From a virus, in IMG/VR virus record IMGVR_UViG_3300018481_000073, positions 1-24,782 of that record: 24,782 nucleotides of DNA. One strand, 5' to 3'. Position 1 is the first letter of the stretch. Each line of letters opens with the position of its first letter. Below the pieces are notes generated by a model. It was given only the letters and a program-made list of their open reading frames with translations. It ran no database searches and had not been told where the DNA came from. A program made the translations under genes and the position numbers. Shown here piece after piece: positions 7,339 through 15,461 of the stretch.

Positions 7339-10300
7339 CAGGCAGACACCTCCACGATGCGGTCCACGACTTCGATCGCCGTGCGACGCGGGTCGGGGCC
7401 GACAATCTGGAAGGCCCCGGCCTCGATCGTAACGACCTTGCTCGCCGTGCTTGTCGTGGTCGTCACCTCACCGGACGAACCGACGCTCGGCGAGAACGCT
7501 GCGATCGCGGCATCCGTCGATGAGATCGGCGGCGGCGCGAAGTCGGTGCCACCAGGGACGCCGAGCGACGCCATCGTCTCCGCGATCTCTCCCCAGGCCA
7601 CGCGGAATGTGGCGAGCATCCGAATCCAGGCGTCGGTCCAGTCGCTCTCGAGACTGCCGAAGGCGTTGTCGGTGACGCCCTCCTTCTCGATGATCTGGAC
7701 GGCCTCCTTCATCGCGCGGATCGCGACAGCCGGATCGAGGCCGTTCGCGAAGCCCGCCATCGTGTTCCCGGCGATGTCCTCGAACACCTTCGACGGCGAG
7801 TGGATGCCGAGCGCTTCCTTCACCCACTTCGCGAACTTCAGCGCGAAGTCCTCGGCCGCCTTCTTCAGTTCGGCGGTGTCGGCCTCGAGCCCCTTGACGA
7901 AGCCCTCCTGTGCGGCGATCGCGGTGTCGAACATGGCACCGCCGACGATCTCGCCAGCCGTCTTCGACCAGGCTTCGATCGCGCCCCACTCCTCGGCGAG
8001 CTCCCCGATCTGAGTGGCGCTGCCCTGCAGGATCGCCTTGGCGACCGCGGTGCCGTCGACGACGCCGAGACTGGCGACCTCCTGGATCAGCGAGGCGGGC
8101 ACGCCCGCCTTCGCCATGTCGGTGAGCAGTCCGGCGAAGGTCTTCAGCTTCGCCGCGAACCCGGAGACCTTGCTGAAGACGCTCTTGAAGGTCTTCGATC
8201 CCGCCAGGTTGAGCCCGCTCTGCAGGTTGTTCGAGACCGAGGAGACCAGTGACGCCCGGTCGTTGACCAGATCCTTGAGCTTGTCCTGCTCTTTCTTCAG
8301 CTTGTCGTTGGCCGCCTCGTACGACTCCCACAGCGCGACCAGCGCGCCCTGCTGCTGCCGGACGTGCTTCACCAGCGCGGAGGCCCTGCCGTGGCCGATC
8401 GCCTTGTCGGCAGCCTGGATGGTCTGCACCAGGTTGTCCATCGCAGTCTTGGCCTGGCTGGACCCGCTCTTGATCGCCTTCACGAGCGCGTTGTACGTCG
8501 CGACGGCCAGGCCATCGAACTTCTCGGCCGCCTTCTCCGCTTCCTTGCCGGCGTCTTTCGCCGCCTCGCCGGCCCCGGCCGCCCCGGCCGCAGGCCCGGA
8601 GCCAGAGGTGCCGATCGGGCCGCTGGAAAAAGCGGAGCCCATGCTGCCGAGGCTGTTCATGAAGGACTGTGCGCCCGAGGAGATGTCGTCCCACCAGCCG
8701 GAGATCTCCTGCGTGTCTTTCTTCAGCAGGTCGAACCGGCTCGCGCCACCTGCGCCGGTGCGAGCGCGCGCCGCGCCGGTCAGTGCCGCGATCGCCGCGA
8801 TGGCGTTCCCCACCAGGGTGATGAGCCCCTGCAACGGCGCGAACAGGGTCTGGATGGCGCCGCTGAGCGCAGCGGCCCACGGTGAGGCGGCGCGCTGGAT
8901 GTTGCCCAGGCCGGTGACGAAGCCCTCGAGTGCGGGGATCACGAAGTTCCAGAAGATGCTCCACAGCCCCTGTGCGATAGGCACCACGTACTTCACGATC
9001 CAGCCGGCGAACGTCAGCATCGCGGGCACCGCGACTTTGAGCAGGAACTGTGCGAAGGAGTCGATCGCCGGAATCAGCTGCTCATTGACGAAGCGCTCGA
9101 GCTCCTCCGGGCCAGGCAGCATCGCGATGAAGGCGTCGAACACCTCGCCGAGCGCGGTGATCAGTCCGGCCAGCACGGTGTCGACGGCATTCTGGATGGC
9201 CGCCCCGACTGACATGAAGACCTCTTGGAACGGCACCATCCAGTCCGTCAGCTTCTGGAACGCGAGACTCACGAACTCCAAGGCGAACTGCAACCCTGCG
9301 AGGAATGGGGTGACGATCTGCAGGGCGATGGTGACGCTGTTCATCAGCACCGTGGCGATGTTCTGCAGGAACGAGAAGATCGGGGCGAGCAGGTTGAGCA
9401 CCGGGAGCAGCGCGACACCCAGGGTGGCGAACGCCTGGGCGATCAGACCGAAGACGTCCAGCTGGCCGATGATCGCCGTGATCTGACCGAAGAACGTCGC
9501 GACGCCCTGCAGATTGGTCAGGAAGGTGAACATCATCTGCATGGCCTCGGGGGTGACCAGCTTGTTCAGCGCGGTGCCGAGCGCGCCGAGCAGATCGAAC
9601 AGCAGCCGGATCGTGGTGACGCCGTTGTCGAACCAGGTGGCGAGGGCGTTCTGTCCAGCGAGGGTGTCCATCCAGGCGTTGAACTGATCGACCAGGCTGA
9701 TGATGAGCTCGACGATCTCGTTGCCAGGGCCGACACCGGCGGTGAAGATCCGCGAGAACATCCCACCGAGCGACTCGACCAGCCCCAGGATCAGCGCGAG
9801 CGACGTGAACATCGTGTTGAGCGTCTCCCGCAGCGTGCCGTCGTCGGCGGCGGCGGAGATGCCGTTGGCCCACTTCGTCCAGAACTCCGCGATGTGGTCG
9901 GTGAGCGCCACGATCAGCGGAGACGCCACCGAGATGACGGTGAGGATGCCGGAGAAGATCTGCGCACCGGCGGCGCCGAGGTTCACCATCGCCGCGGGCA
10001 GGTTGACGTTCATCGCCTCCTCGAATCGGCGATAGGCGTCGGAGTTGAGGACGGCGGTGAACTGCTCGGTGATCGCGCCGAGCGCGCGCCCGGACATCTC
10101 CCCGAGCCGGTCGTTGGCCCACAGGTCAGCGAGCTTGTTCGTGAAGTCGGCGAGCGCCGGTCCCCACGCCGCGGCGAAGGCGCGCGAGTCGTTCTGCGCG
10201 GCCAGGGTGAGGGCGTCCATGCCCGCCTTGGCGGCTGGGAACTCCTCGGCCATGAAGTCGATGGCAGCAGTGGCGTGGGTGAGCATCCAGGCGAACGCCG

Positions 10301-12143
10301 CACCGATGCCGAGTACGGCCACGAGAAGGCCGCCGGCCGCGAACGCGGCCGACGACAGCAGCGCAGTCAGTCCGGCACCGAGCCCAGACGAGATGGCCGC
10401 AATCTGCTGGAATCCGGCGAGGATGAGGGACAGGTAGAACACGAACTGCTTCAGGTCACCGGCCACCGCACCCTTGGTGAGCGCAGACAGGAAGCCGTTC
10501 TTGCCGCCACCGCTGTCGGCTTTGCCGGCAGCGGTGAGCGAGGTGACCGCCTTCCCCGCAGCGGCGCTCAGCTTGTGGTAGCCCTCGACCAGGCCGTCCA
10601 GCGCGCGCAGTCGCTTGCCCTGGCTGCCGGTGTCCAGGCCAGCCTGACCGGCGTCGAAGATGTTCCGCCGTGACTCACGCACCGCCGCATCCAGGCTGCC
10701 GAGCGCCACGATCCGGGCTCGGAACGCTCGGGTGTCGCCCATTGTGCTGTCCAGCCGGAGGATCGCCTCGCGCAGTCGGCCCTTCGACTCTGCTGCCTGG
10801 TGGTCGAGGTCGATCTCGCGGGCCGCCGCCGCTTCGGTCTCGCGGAGCCGATCCGCCCGCGCCTCCTGGATCTGGTGATCGAGGTCGATCTCTCGTGCTG
10901 CCAGCCGCTCCCGTTCCTCCTGCGCCTCGGCCGCTGCTTCGGCGATCTGGTGGTCGAGGTCGATCTCGCGAGCGGCGAGCCGCTCGCTCTCGCGCATCCG
11001 CTCGCCGCGTGCCTCTTCAATCTGGTGGTCGAGGTCAATCTCCCTGGCGGCGAGACGCTCCTTCTCGCGGAGCATCTCACCCTTCGCCTCGGCACCCTGG
11101 TGGTCGAGGTCAATCTCCCGGGCGGCCAGCCGCTCCTTGTCCAGGATGATCTGAGCCTTGGCCTCTGCACCCTGGTGCTCGATGTCAATCTCGCGGGCAG
11201 CGAGCTTCTCCTTGTCGCGCTGGATCTGCGCCCGGGCCTCGGCGCCCTGGTGCTCCATGTCGATCTCTCGAGCCGCCAGCTTCTCCTTGTCGCGCTGGAT
11301 CTCGGCGAGCTCCTCGGCACGCTGGTGCTCCATGTGGATCGCCCGCGCCTGCACCAGCGCCGCGCGCTCCTCGGCCGCGACCCGGTCCTCGACCTTCGCC
11401 GCCGTCATCTCAAGGGCGTCGACCATCCGAGCCTGCTCGATCCGGTTCAGCTTCCCGGACTTGGTGAGCTCGTCGATGCGACCCTTCAGCTTGTTGTAGG
11501 TATCGGCCAGACCCTCGCCCTTGTCGGACGCGCCCTGCAGCGCATCGCTGTCCCGGATCACCCGGTTCAGCTGGTCGATCTCGATGCGCAGATCCTCGGC
11601 GGCTTTCTTCGACCGCCTCAGCGCGGACTCCGAGATCTTCAGCCCCTTGCCCCACTTGGCGATCTGCTTCTCTGCCTGCTCGAACTGACCCTCGTCGAAG
11701 AAGTCGCCGAGGATGTCCTCACCCTCCTCGTCGATCCCGATGACGATCTGCTCTTTGTTGAGCCGCTTGATGTTGGCGATCAATGCGTTGATGGCGTCGG
11801 TCGCCGTGGGGAACCCCGCGGCGAACCGCTTGAACGCCTTCTTGGTGGTGAGTGCCTGGGCCGTTTCGTCGGCGATCCGATTCATGTCGCGCTTGACGAC
11901 AGACTCGATGCGAGAGGTGAAGCTGCGCCCGAGCAGTCGGCCCTTCTCGGACAGCGTCCTCGCGGCAGAGTCACCGAAGGTGCTCAGTTCGGCGTCGAAG
12001 GAGTGCTCGAACTCTTTCGCGAACTCCTTGCCGGCGTCCCCCCCGGACGCAGCGATCTTCTCCCCGAGCACTCTTGCCTGGCGCGGAATGTTGTCGCCGT
12101 TGAGGTTGGCGATGAAGTCGACGCGGCCGATCGTCGTGGTCAT
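7338..12143 (-). CDS. Tape measure protein
   Basis: Predicted 1601-aa tail length ruler and scaffold inside the tube, thought to be ejected on infection. By far the largest gene, it directly follows the chaperone pair. Residues 1-480 are helical and charged, with eight 25-residue coiled-coil repeats at 264-463. A strongly hydrophobic stretch at about 565-630 and further apolar segments at about 880-970 and 1035-1078 resemble the membrane-active segments of other tape measures. Near 1444 is 'ALGIHSPSKVF', a hallmark near the C-terminus of many tape measures. At the usual 0.15 nm per residue, a tail of about 240 nm is expected (inference). The ATG at 12143 is taken; an in-frame GTG at 12149 is possible and closer to the chaperone stop (12156). 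Confidence 0.95.
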   Translation of the reverse strand: MTTTIGRVDFIANLNGDNIPRQARVLGEKIAASGGDAGKEFAKEFEHSFDAELSTFGDSAARTLSEKGRLLGRSFTSRIESVVKRDMNRIADETAQALTTKKAFKRFAAGFPTATDAINALIANIKRLNKEQIVIGIDEEGEDILGDFFDEGQFEQAEKQIAKWGKGLKISESALRRSKKAAEDLRIEIDQLNRVIRDSDALQGASDKGEGLADTYNKLKGRIDELTKSGKLNRIEQARMVDALEMTAAKVEDRVAAEERAALVQARAIHMEHQRAEELAEIQRDKEKLAAREIDMEHQGAEARAQIQRDKEKLAAREIDIEHQGAEAKAQIILDKERLAAREIDLDHQGAEAKGEMLREKERLAAREIDLDHQIEEARGERMRESERLAAREIDLDHQIAEAAAEAQEERERLAAREIDLDHQIQEARADRLRETEAAAAREIDLDHQAAESKGRLREAILRLDSTMGDTRAFRARIVALGSLDAAVRESRRNIFDAGQAGLDTGSQGKRLRALDGLVEGYHKLSAAAGKAVTSLTAAGKADSGGGKNGFLSALTKGAVAGDLKQFVFYLSLILAGFQQIAAISSGLGAGLTALLSSAAFAAGGLLVAVLGIGAAFAWMLTHATAAIDFMAEEFPAAKAGMDALTLAAQNDSRAFAAAWGPALADFTNKLADLWANDRLGEMSGRALGAITEQFTAVLNSDAYRRFEEAMNVNLPAAMVNLGAAGAQIFSGILTVISVASPLIVALTDHIAEFWTKWANGISAAADDGTLRETLNTMFTSLALILGLVESLGGMFSRIFTAGVGPGNEIVELIISLVDQFNAWMDTLAGQNALATWFDNGVTTIRLLFDLLGALGTALNKLVTPEAMQMMFTFLTNLQGVATFFGQITAIIGQLDVFGLIAQAFATLGVALLPVLNLLAPIFSFLQNIATVLMNSVTIALQIVTPFLAGLQFALEFVSLAFQKLTDWMVPFQEVFMSVGAAIQNAVDTVLAGLITALGEVFDAFIAMLPGPEELERFVNEQLIPAIDSFAQFLLKVAVPAMLTFAGWIVKYVVPIAQGLWSIFWNFVIPALEGFVTGLGNIQRAASPWAAALSGAIQTLFAPLQGLITLVGNAIAAIAALTGAARARTGAGGASRFDLLKKDTQEISGWWDDISSGAQSFMNSLGSMGSAFSSGPIGTSGSGPAAGAAGAGEAAKDAGKEAEKAAEKFDGLAVATYNALVKAIKSGSSQAKTAMDNLVQTIQAADKAIGHGRASALVKHVRQQQGALVALWESYEAANDKLKKEQDKLKDLVNDRASLVSSVSNNLQSGLNLAGSKTFKSVFSKVSGFAAKLKTFAGLLTDMAKAGVPASLIQEVASLGVVDGTAVAKAILQGSATQIGELAEEWGAIEAWSKTAGEIVGGAMFDTAIAAQEGFVKGLEADTAELKKAAEDFALKFAKWVKEALGIHSPSKVFEDIAGNTMAGFANGLDPAVAIRAMKEAVQIIEKEGVTDNAFGSLESDWTDAWIRMLATFRVAWGEIAETMASLGVPGGTDFAPPPISSTDAAIAAFSPSVGSSGEVTTTTSTASKVVTIEAGAFQIVGPDPRRTAIEVVDRIVEVSA
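10755..11354 (-). repeat. Eight tandem 75-bp repeats in the tape measure gene
   Basis: The DNA word CTGGTG (His-Gln on the coding strand) starts at 10797, 10872, 10947, 11022, 11097, 11172, 11247 and 11322, an exact 75-bp period. The encoded unit is 25 residues of the form LAAREID-L/M-D/E-HQ-x-A/E-EA followed by about ten charged residues. The first copy (VQARAIHMEHQ) and the last (AAAREIDLDHQ) are the most divergent at their ends. Twenty-five residues fit two heptads plus one hendecad, so the array probably forms one continuous coiled coil. The copies remain similar in DNA, so the copy number could change by recombination. Confidence 0.93.
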
Positions 12144-12155
12144 CGCCACCCCCGG

Positions 12156-12787
12156 TTATCTGAGGACTCCTTGGGCCTGACGGAACAGAGCCATCTCGTC
12201 GTCTACCTCGGCCTGGCTCACTTTATCGCTCGATCCTCGTCGAACGGGAGCATTCAGTTCTTCCAGCCACTGATCAGGGGTGTACTTGTCGGGATCGAGC
12301 CTCTCCACGCACCAGAAGTAGATCAGGTTCAGGAAGCGGGGGAGGGGGAGGCTGAACGGACTGATCCCTTCCCAGGCACTCTTCCCGTCGATCTCTGCCC
12401 ACCGGTCTTGCGCGATGGCAAGTAGTCGGTAGGCGGCTTGGTAGGGCGGTCGGATGACTTGTCGACGATCCAGTCCACGATGCCCTGTTCGTTCTCCTCG
12501 TCACCACCGATCAGGAGCTCGAGCGGCACGCGGCCCTGCGCGACCAGCTTGCGAAGACGGGAGAACCCGTCGTCCTGCAGCACGCCTTCCAGGAACCTCA
12601 TCACTGCCGCGATCATGGCGACGCCACCGTCTTCGGTGGCGGCCGCGATCAGCGCGACCTGTGAAGTGGTGGCTTTGTCGGCGACGAACTCCTCGTCAGC
12701 CAGGGTGAACTCGAGGACTTCGGCCTCGACCTCACCGTCCTCCTCGTCCTGCCGCACAGCGGCGGCGACGAAGTCTCTCTTTGCCAT
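12156..12787 (-). CDS. Tail assembly chaperone GT fusion made by -1 frameshift
   Basis: The second chaperone frame has no good start of its own but is open from 12500 to the TAA at 12156-12158, in the -1 frame relative to the first chaperone. It encodes 'YQAAYRLLAIAQDRWAEI', 'SLPLPRFLNLIYFWCVERLD' and 'KYTPDQWLEELNAP', typical of T-type chaperone extensions in actinophages. If the ribosome slips at the Pro codon CCT (12445-12443), moving back to CCC, the fusion is about 210 residues (115 from G, 95 from T) and reads ...SSDRP-YQAAYRLLA. By analogy with lambda G/GT, the fusion binds the tape measure and recruits tube subunits. The slip point is inferred; the frame relation is read directly. Confidence 0.8.
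12329..12787 (-). CDS. Tail assembly chaperone G
   Basis: Predicted 152-aa protein, the unshifted product of the chaperone pair. The N-terminal half is acidic (VRQDEEDGEVEAEVLEFTL), followed by a helical region (ATTSQVALIAAATEDGG to about residue 115). The C-terminal 37 residues past the probable slip site are Ser/Pro/Arg-rich and low in complexity, as in many G chaperones where only the part before the slip is conserved. It lies immediately before the tape measure, as in nearly all siphoviruses. A GGAAAG lies about 10 nt before the ATG. The 56 nt between it and the gp10-like gene show no clear promoter. Confidence 0.85.
   Translation of the reverse strand: MAKRDFVAAAVRQDEEDGEVEAEVLEFTLADEEFVADKATTSQVALIAAATEDGGVAMIAAVMRFLEGVLQDDGFSRLRKLVAQGRVPLELLIGGDEENEQGIVDWIVDKSSDRPTKPPTDYLPSRKTGGQRSTGRVPGKGSVRSASPSPAS
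12440..12500 (-). promoter_or_regulatory. Probable -1 programmed frameshift region of the chaperone genes
   Basis: The -1 frame is closed by TGA at 12503-12501, so slippage must occur after this point and before the G stop at 12329. The conserved start of the T part (AYRLLA) places it upstream of about 12435. I see no canonical X-XXY-YYZ heptamer. The best candidate is C-CCT-ACC at 12446-12440, where a proline tRNA can re-pair from CCT to CCC. I did not identify a clear stimulatory structure downstream. Confidence 0.55.
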
Positions 12788-12843
12788 CGGCTATTCACTT
12801 TCCGAGGCGAGTCGGACGCTCTACCTCGAGCTCATGGTAGCGC

Positions 12844-13377
12844 TCAGAAGCCTTCGCGCCAGAGGACTCTGTCCGCGGCGTCCCCCAGCCACGGGTTCCC
12901 GATCATGCCGTCGACCTCTTCGGCGTGCGCCCACGGGTCGAAGTCCGGCCCGGTGGTGACCTTGAACTTCGGGTTGCGGTTCTTGTACGTCCGGGTTCCC
13001 TTGCGCAGGTTCGTCCAGATCCAGGGGTTGAGCATCTGCTCCGGGGGGATGTGCATGTACTTCTTCATCTCGGTGTTCACCGGGACGATCGGCACCCCGC
13101 GAGGGCCGTAGATACCGGTGCCCTCGTGCACCCAGAGTGCGTGGTGCGCATTGTTGTAGACCACGACGCCGGTGGCGAATGCGCCACCGAAGCCCTGCGA
13201 ACTGGCGCGCGCCTGGTCGACGTGGTGTGAGGCAAAGAGCGTGCCGGTCTCCCCGCTAGGGCAGGTTGCCATCGCCTCGATCCTGATCTTCTCGCCGAGC
13301 TCGCGCGTGAACGCGCCGCCCTCCTCCTGGATCACGCCGATGATCCGGCGGGTGTAGATGGTGACGTTGGTGACCAT
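12844..13377 (-). CDS. HK97 gp10-like neck/tail completion protein
   Basis: Predicted 177-aa protein resembling the HK97 gp10-like family of head-tail joining proteins. Recognisable parts are an N-terminal helix with 'LGEKIRIEAMATCPSGETGTL', the family pattern in which a helix is followed by a Pro-x-x-Thr-Gly-x-Leu turn, and the core strand 'NAHHALWVHEGTGIYGPRG' followed by 'PIVPVN'. It lacks membrane segments. It lies between the terminator/closure-like gene and the chaperones, as expected. The ATG at 13377 has GAGGAG 5 nt upstream, just after a 26-bp palindrome. Whether it acts as stopper or at the tail end of the neck cannot be decided from sequence. Confidence 0.8.
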   Translation of the reverse strand: MVTNVTIYTRRIIGVIQEEGGAFTRELGEKIRIEAMATCPSGETGTLFASHHVDQARASSQGFGGAFATGVVVYNNAHHALWVHEGTGIYGPRGVPIVPVNTEMKKYMHIPPEQMLNPWIWTNLRKGTRTYKNRNPKFKVTTGPDFDPWAHAEEVDGMIGNPWLGDAADRVLWREGF

Positions 13378-13391
13378 TGCAACTCCTCGAA

Positions 13392-13417
13392 GACCGATTA
13401 ACCCGGGTTAATCGGTC
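13392..13417. repeat. Perfect 26-bp palindrome between neck genes
   Basis: The left half is GACCGATTAACCC and the right half is its exact reverse complement, with no spacer. The centre is CCCGGG (a SmaI/XmaI-type site), flanked on each side by an AT-rich TTAA core. It covers the last two bases of the upstream gene's stop codon on the coding side and ends about 14 nt before the next gene's start. As RNA it could form an 11-bp stem with a 4-nt loop. No U-run follows, so it is not a classic terminator. It could be a protein-binding operator or an mRNA processing or translation control element. Confidence 0.85.
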
Positions 13418-13922
13418 AGAACTCCTGCCGGATCAGCAGCCGCCAGGAGCCGCCGCCCAGCCCGCCCTGGGCGGGCAGCGGGTCGTAGCTCGCCAGCACG
13501 TAGTCGGTGTCCGGGTGCGCCTTGCCGAAGCAGCACAGGATCGCCCGCTTCATCGCCGCCATGTCGGCGAACTGCTCCTGCGTCCAGAACGAATACTCCT
13601 CGGCAGTGGGGCCGGAGCCGTCGTCGTGCCCGGCCGGCACACAGCGGTAGACGCTGACCAGCACCTCGGCGGCGAGCAGCGTGACGCACGTCCCCGCCTG
13701 ATCGGGCTGCGGGAAGTTCACCGAGGGGTACGCCCGCACCAGCCGCACCGTGGCCGCGCCGCACTCGCCGTCGCCGCACTCGCCCACCTCGATCGGGACG
13801 CCCTGCGCGGGCTCGAAGCCGCAGTAGCAGAGCGTCACCCCGTTGCTGGTGTACTCCTCGCAGAGACAGGCGAGCAGATCGGCGAGGATCGGGTAGAGCG
13901 TGGTGTCGTCGGGTACGGCCAT
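13416..13922 (-). CDS. Cys-rich neck protein, tail terminator/head closure-like
   Basis: Predicted 168-aa protein. N-terminal helix (PILADLLACLCEEY), then 'VTLCYCGFEPAQG', 'GECGDGECG', a central strand 'TCVTLLAAEVLVSVYRCVP', a helix 'MAAMKRAILCCF' and a C-terminal 'PAQGGLGGGSWRLLI'. This order resembles proteins annotated as tail terminator or head closure in actinophages, where the last strand after GG-x-W is common. It has at least ten Cys, some in pairs that could form disulfides or bind metal. The ATG at 13922 overlaps the adaptor stop by one base and has GGAG upstream, so it is preferred to in-frame codons further upstream within the adaptor gene. The exact neck role is uncertain. Confidence 0.65.
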   Translation of the reverse strand: MAVPDDTTLYPILADLLACLCEEYTSNGVTLCYCGFEPAQGVPIEVGECGDGECGAATVRLVRAYPSVNFPQPDQAGTCVTLLAAEVLVSVYRCVPAGHDDGSGPTAEEYSFWTQEQFADMAAMKRAILCCFGKAHPDTDYVLASYDPLPAQGGLGGGSWRLLIRQEF

Positions 13923-14761
13923 CAGCGACTCCACGTCGTCTGACGCGGACGGCGCGTCTGCGGCGTGACGATCACCGGGGCCATCTTCAGGTGCCACGGG
14001 TTCAGCCGGCGCACGTAGTCGTCGACCTCGCGGATGCCGGTGGTGCCGTCGTCGTCCTCGAACTTGATCTGGTACGTGACGCCCTGCCGCGCCACAGACT
14101 GCAGCCGGTTCGGCAGTCGGCACGACTTGTCGGACTTGCACGCCTTGAAGTATTCGACCGCGAGCAGGCCCGCGATCCAGCCAGAGAGCGGGTCGGGCGC
14201 GGCGCCCTGGTAGTAGGTCACCGAGAACGCCTCGTCGCCGTGCGCGTCCTGCGCCATGTTCTGGCAGGACGGCCAGCTGCCGCCATCGGTGCGCACCAGC
14301 CGGTTGCCGTTGTCCACCCGGTACGCCGAAGAGTCGAGCACCGCGCCGTCCAGCCAGACCTCTTCGATGCTGCCGACCGGGCCGGGCAGGATCGCCTCGC
14401 TCAGCGACGAGCAGGAGCAGTCGCCTGACGGGCACATGCAGGAGTTGACCCACGCGCCCTGGCCGTTCACGAACGGCGCGAAGCCCCAGCGGCCGGGCAG
14501 CACACCGGCGAAGTGGCCGCTGGTCGAGACCGGCGCGACCAGGTACGTGCCGGCCGCCGCGCACGCCTGGTTGCAGGGTCGCACCGTGATCGGGCAGGTG
14601 CCCAGCTGGTCGGCCGTCAGGTGCGCGAGCGACATCCAGGCGAGCGCCTCGGAGCGACGCATCTGGTTCGCGACGTGATGGTCATTCCACATCACGCCGA
14701 GCTCGTCCTCGGTGTACGCGCACGACCAGTCTGTGGTCGCGGGGTAACAGATCTCGGTCAT
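13922..14761 (-). CDS. Head-to-tail adaptor (connector) protein, Cys-rich
   Basis: Predicted 279-aa adaptor that docks under the portal and joins head to tail. The sequence matches the Cys-rich adaptor type of actinophages: 'DWSCAYTEDEL', a helix with 'RSEALAWMSLAHLTADQLG', then 'TCPITVRPC', a Cys cluster C108-x-C110-x4-C115-x-C117, 'VEYFKACKSDKSCRLPNRLQ' and 'SVARQGVTYQI'. About twelve Cys are present. Metal binding or disulfide cross-linking of the neck is an inference. The ATG at 14761 has GAGGAGG 7 nt upstream. The gene is separated by 31 nt from the preceding fibre gene, and the next gene overlaps its stop. In most related phages the adaptor would follow the capsid genes directly; here ten genes separate it from the capsid/head trio. 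Confidence 0.8.
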   Translation of the reverse strand: MTEICYPATTDWSCAYTEDELGVMWNDHHVANQMRRSEALAWMSLAHLTADQLGTCPITVRPCNQACAAAGTYLVAPVSTSGHFAGVLPGRWGFAPFVNGQGAWVNSCMCPSGDCSCSSLSEAILPGPVGSIEEVWLDGAVLDSSAYRVDNGNRLVRTDGGSWPSCQNMAQDAHGDEAFSVTYYQGAAPDPLSGWIAGLLAVEYFKACKSDKSCRLPNRLQSVARQGVTYQIKFEDDDGTTGIREVDDYVRRLNPWHLKMAPVIVTPQTRRPRQTTWSR

Positions 14762-14792
14762 GGCGACGCCTCCTCGTTGAAGTGTCCCACGG

Positions 14793-15461
14793 TCACGGCA
14801 CCGTGAACACGAGGTCGATGCCGTAGAAGTTCGGACCCTGGTTCAGCCCGCCGTTCAGGTTGTAGATGCCCTGGTAGAACCCGGACGCCTCGGCCAGCTT
14901 GGTGCCCGGGTTGGTCACCGAGTCGAAGTTCGCGCCGCCCAGCCCGAAGTCACCGGCGTAGTTGGACGCGGTGCCGGAGAACTGCACCGCGATGGTGAGC
15001 AGGTCGAGCGTCCCGGCCGCCCCGGAGATCGGATTCAGGTGGAACGGCGTGGGGAACATCACGGTGTTCCAGCCCGCGACATGCGTGGAGGTCTTGCCAG
15101 CGGTGGCGCGCACTGGACCGGCGAACGTAGTGGAGGCCAGGATCGCGCTGCTCTGCCAGTCATCCAGGTACGCCGTCCCAGTGACATCCAGTGTCAGCAC
15201 CGCACCGGAGGGCATCCAGATCCGGTACCCCAGCACCGTGATCCCGGTGGACTCGCTGGTGTAGAACCGATTGCCGACGATGATGGTGCCCGCACCCTCT
15301 GACTTCCAGACGCCGCCGTTGCCGGGGGTGGTGGCACCCCAGATCGTGAACGATGTCACCGGCGCCGTCCAGATCGTGGTGTTCGCGATCCGCAACTCGA
15401 GCGCATCGACGTTCGCCACCCGAAGCCCGGTGGCGCCCGTCATATCGAGGGTCTGCGTCAT
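14793..15461 (-). CDS. Beta-rich appendage protein, possibly DUF4082-like
   Basis: Predicted 222-aa virion protein. After a short N-terminal segment ('LRVANVDALELRIANTTIWTA'), the rest is a beta-sandwich with 'VGNRFYTSESTGITVLGYRIWMP', 'SSAILASTTFAGPV', 'GWNTVMFPTPFHLNP', and a Gly/Asn-rich end ('GIYNLNGGLNQGPN'). The order of a Phe/Tyr strand, 'GYRIW', 'A..TFAGPV' and 'GWNTV.FPTPF' resembles DUF4082-type domains found in secreted and phage appendage proteins. This is a tentative family call. The ATG at 15461 shares one base with the collagen-like fibre's TGA and has GAAGGTG upstream; a GTG one codon earlier is the alternative. It closes the fibre block and is probably an accessory fibre or cap. 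Confidence 0.55.
   Translation of the reverse strand: MTQTLDMTGATGLRVANVDALELRIANTTIWTAPVTSFTIWGATTPGNGGVWKSEGAGTIIVGNRFYTSESTGITVLGYRIWMPSGAVLTLDVTGTAYLDDWQSSAILASTTFAGPVRATAGKTSTHVAGWNTVMFPTPFHLNPISGAAGTLDLLTIAVQFSGTASNYAGDFGLGGANFDSVTNPGTKLAEASGFYQGIYNLNGGLNQGPNFYGIDLVFTVP

Noticed and set aside
6085-8013. Long plus-strand open frame of 642 codons
   Set aside because: It is antisense to the distal tail and tape measure genes, is Arg/His/Asp-rich as expected for the opposite strand of GC-rich genes, and has no recognisable domain. The same holds for the plus-strand frames at 3744-5105, 9225-10673, 10800-12425 and 21709-23283.
12274-12507. A 77-codon minus-strand frame in the chaperone region
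   Set aside because: It is the +1 frame relative to the G chaperone and encodes Arg/Pro-rich sequence without the AYRLLA...W motifs. The -1 frame carries the real T extension.
13392-13417. Classic rho-independent terminator at the palindrome
   Set aside because: There is no U-run on either strand after it, and the next gene's ribosome binding site follows at once within a co-directional operon.
13416-14564. A 382-residue reading for the terminator-like protein
   Set aside because: The first 214 residues are a shadow of the adaptor gene. The ATG at 13922 overlaps the adaptor stop and has a Shine-Dalgarno.
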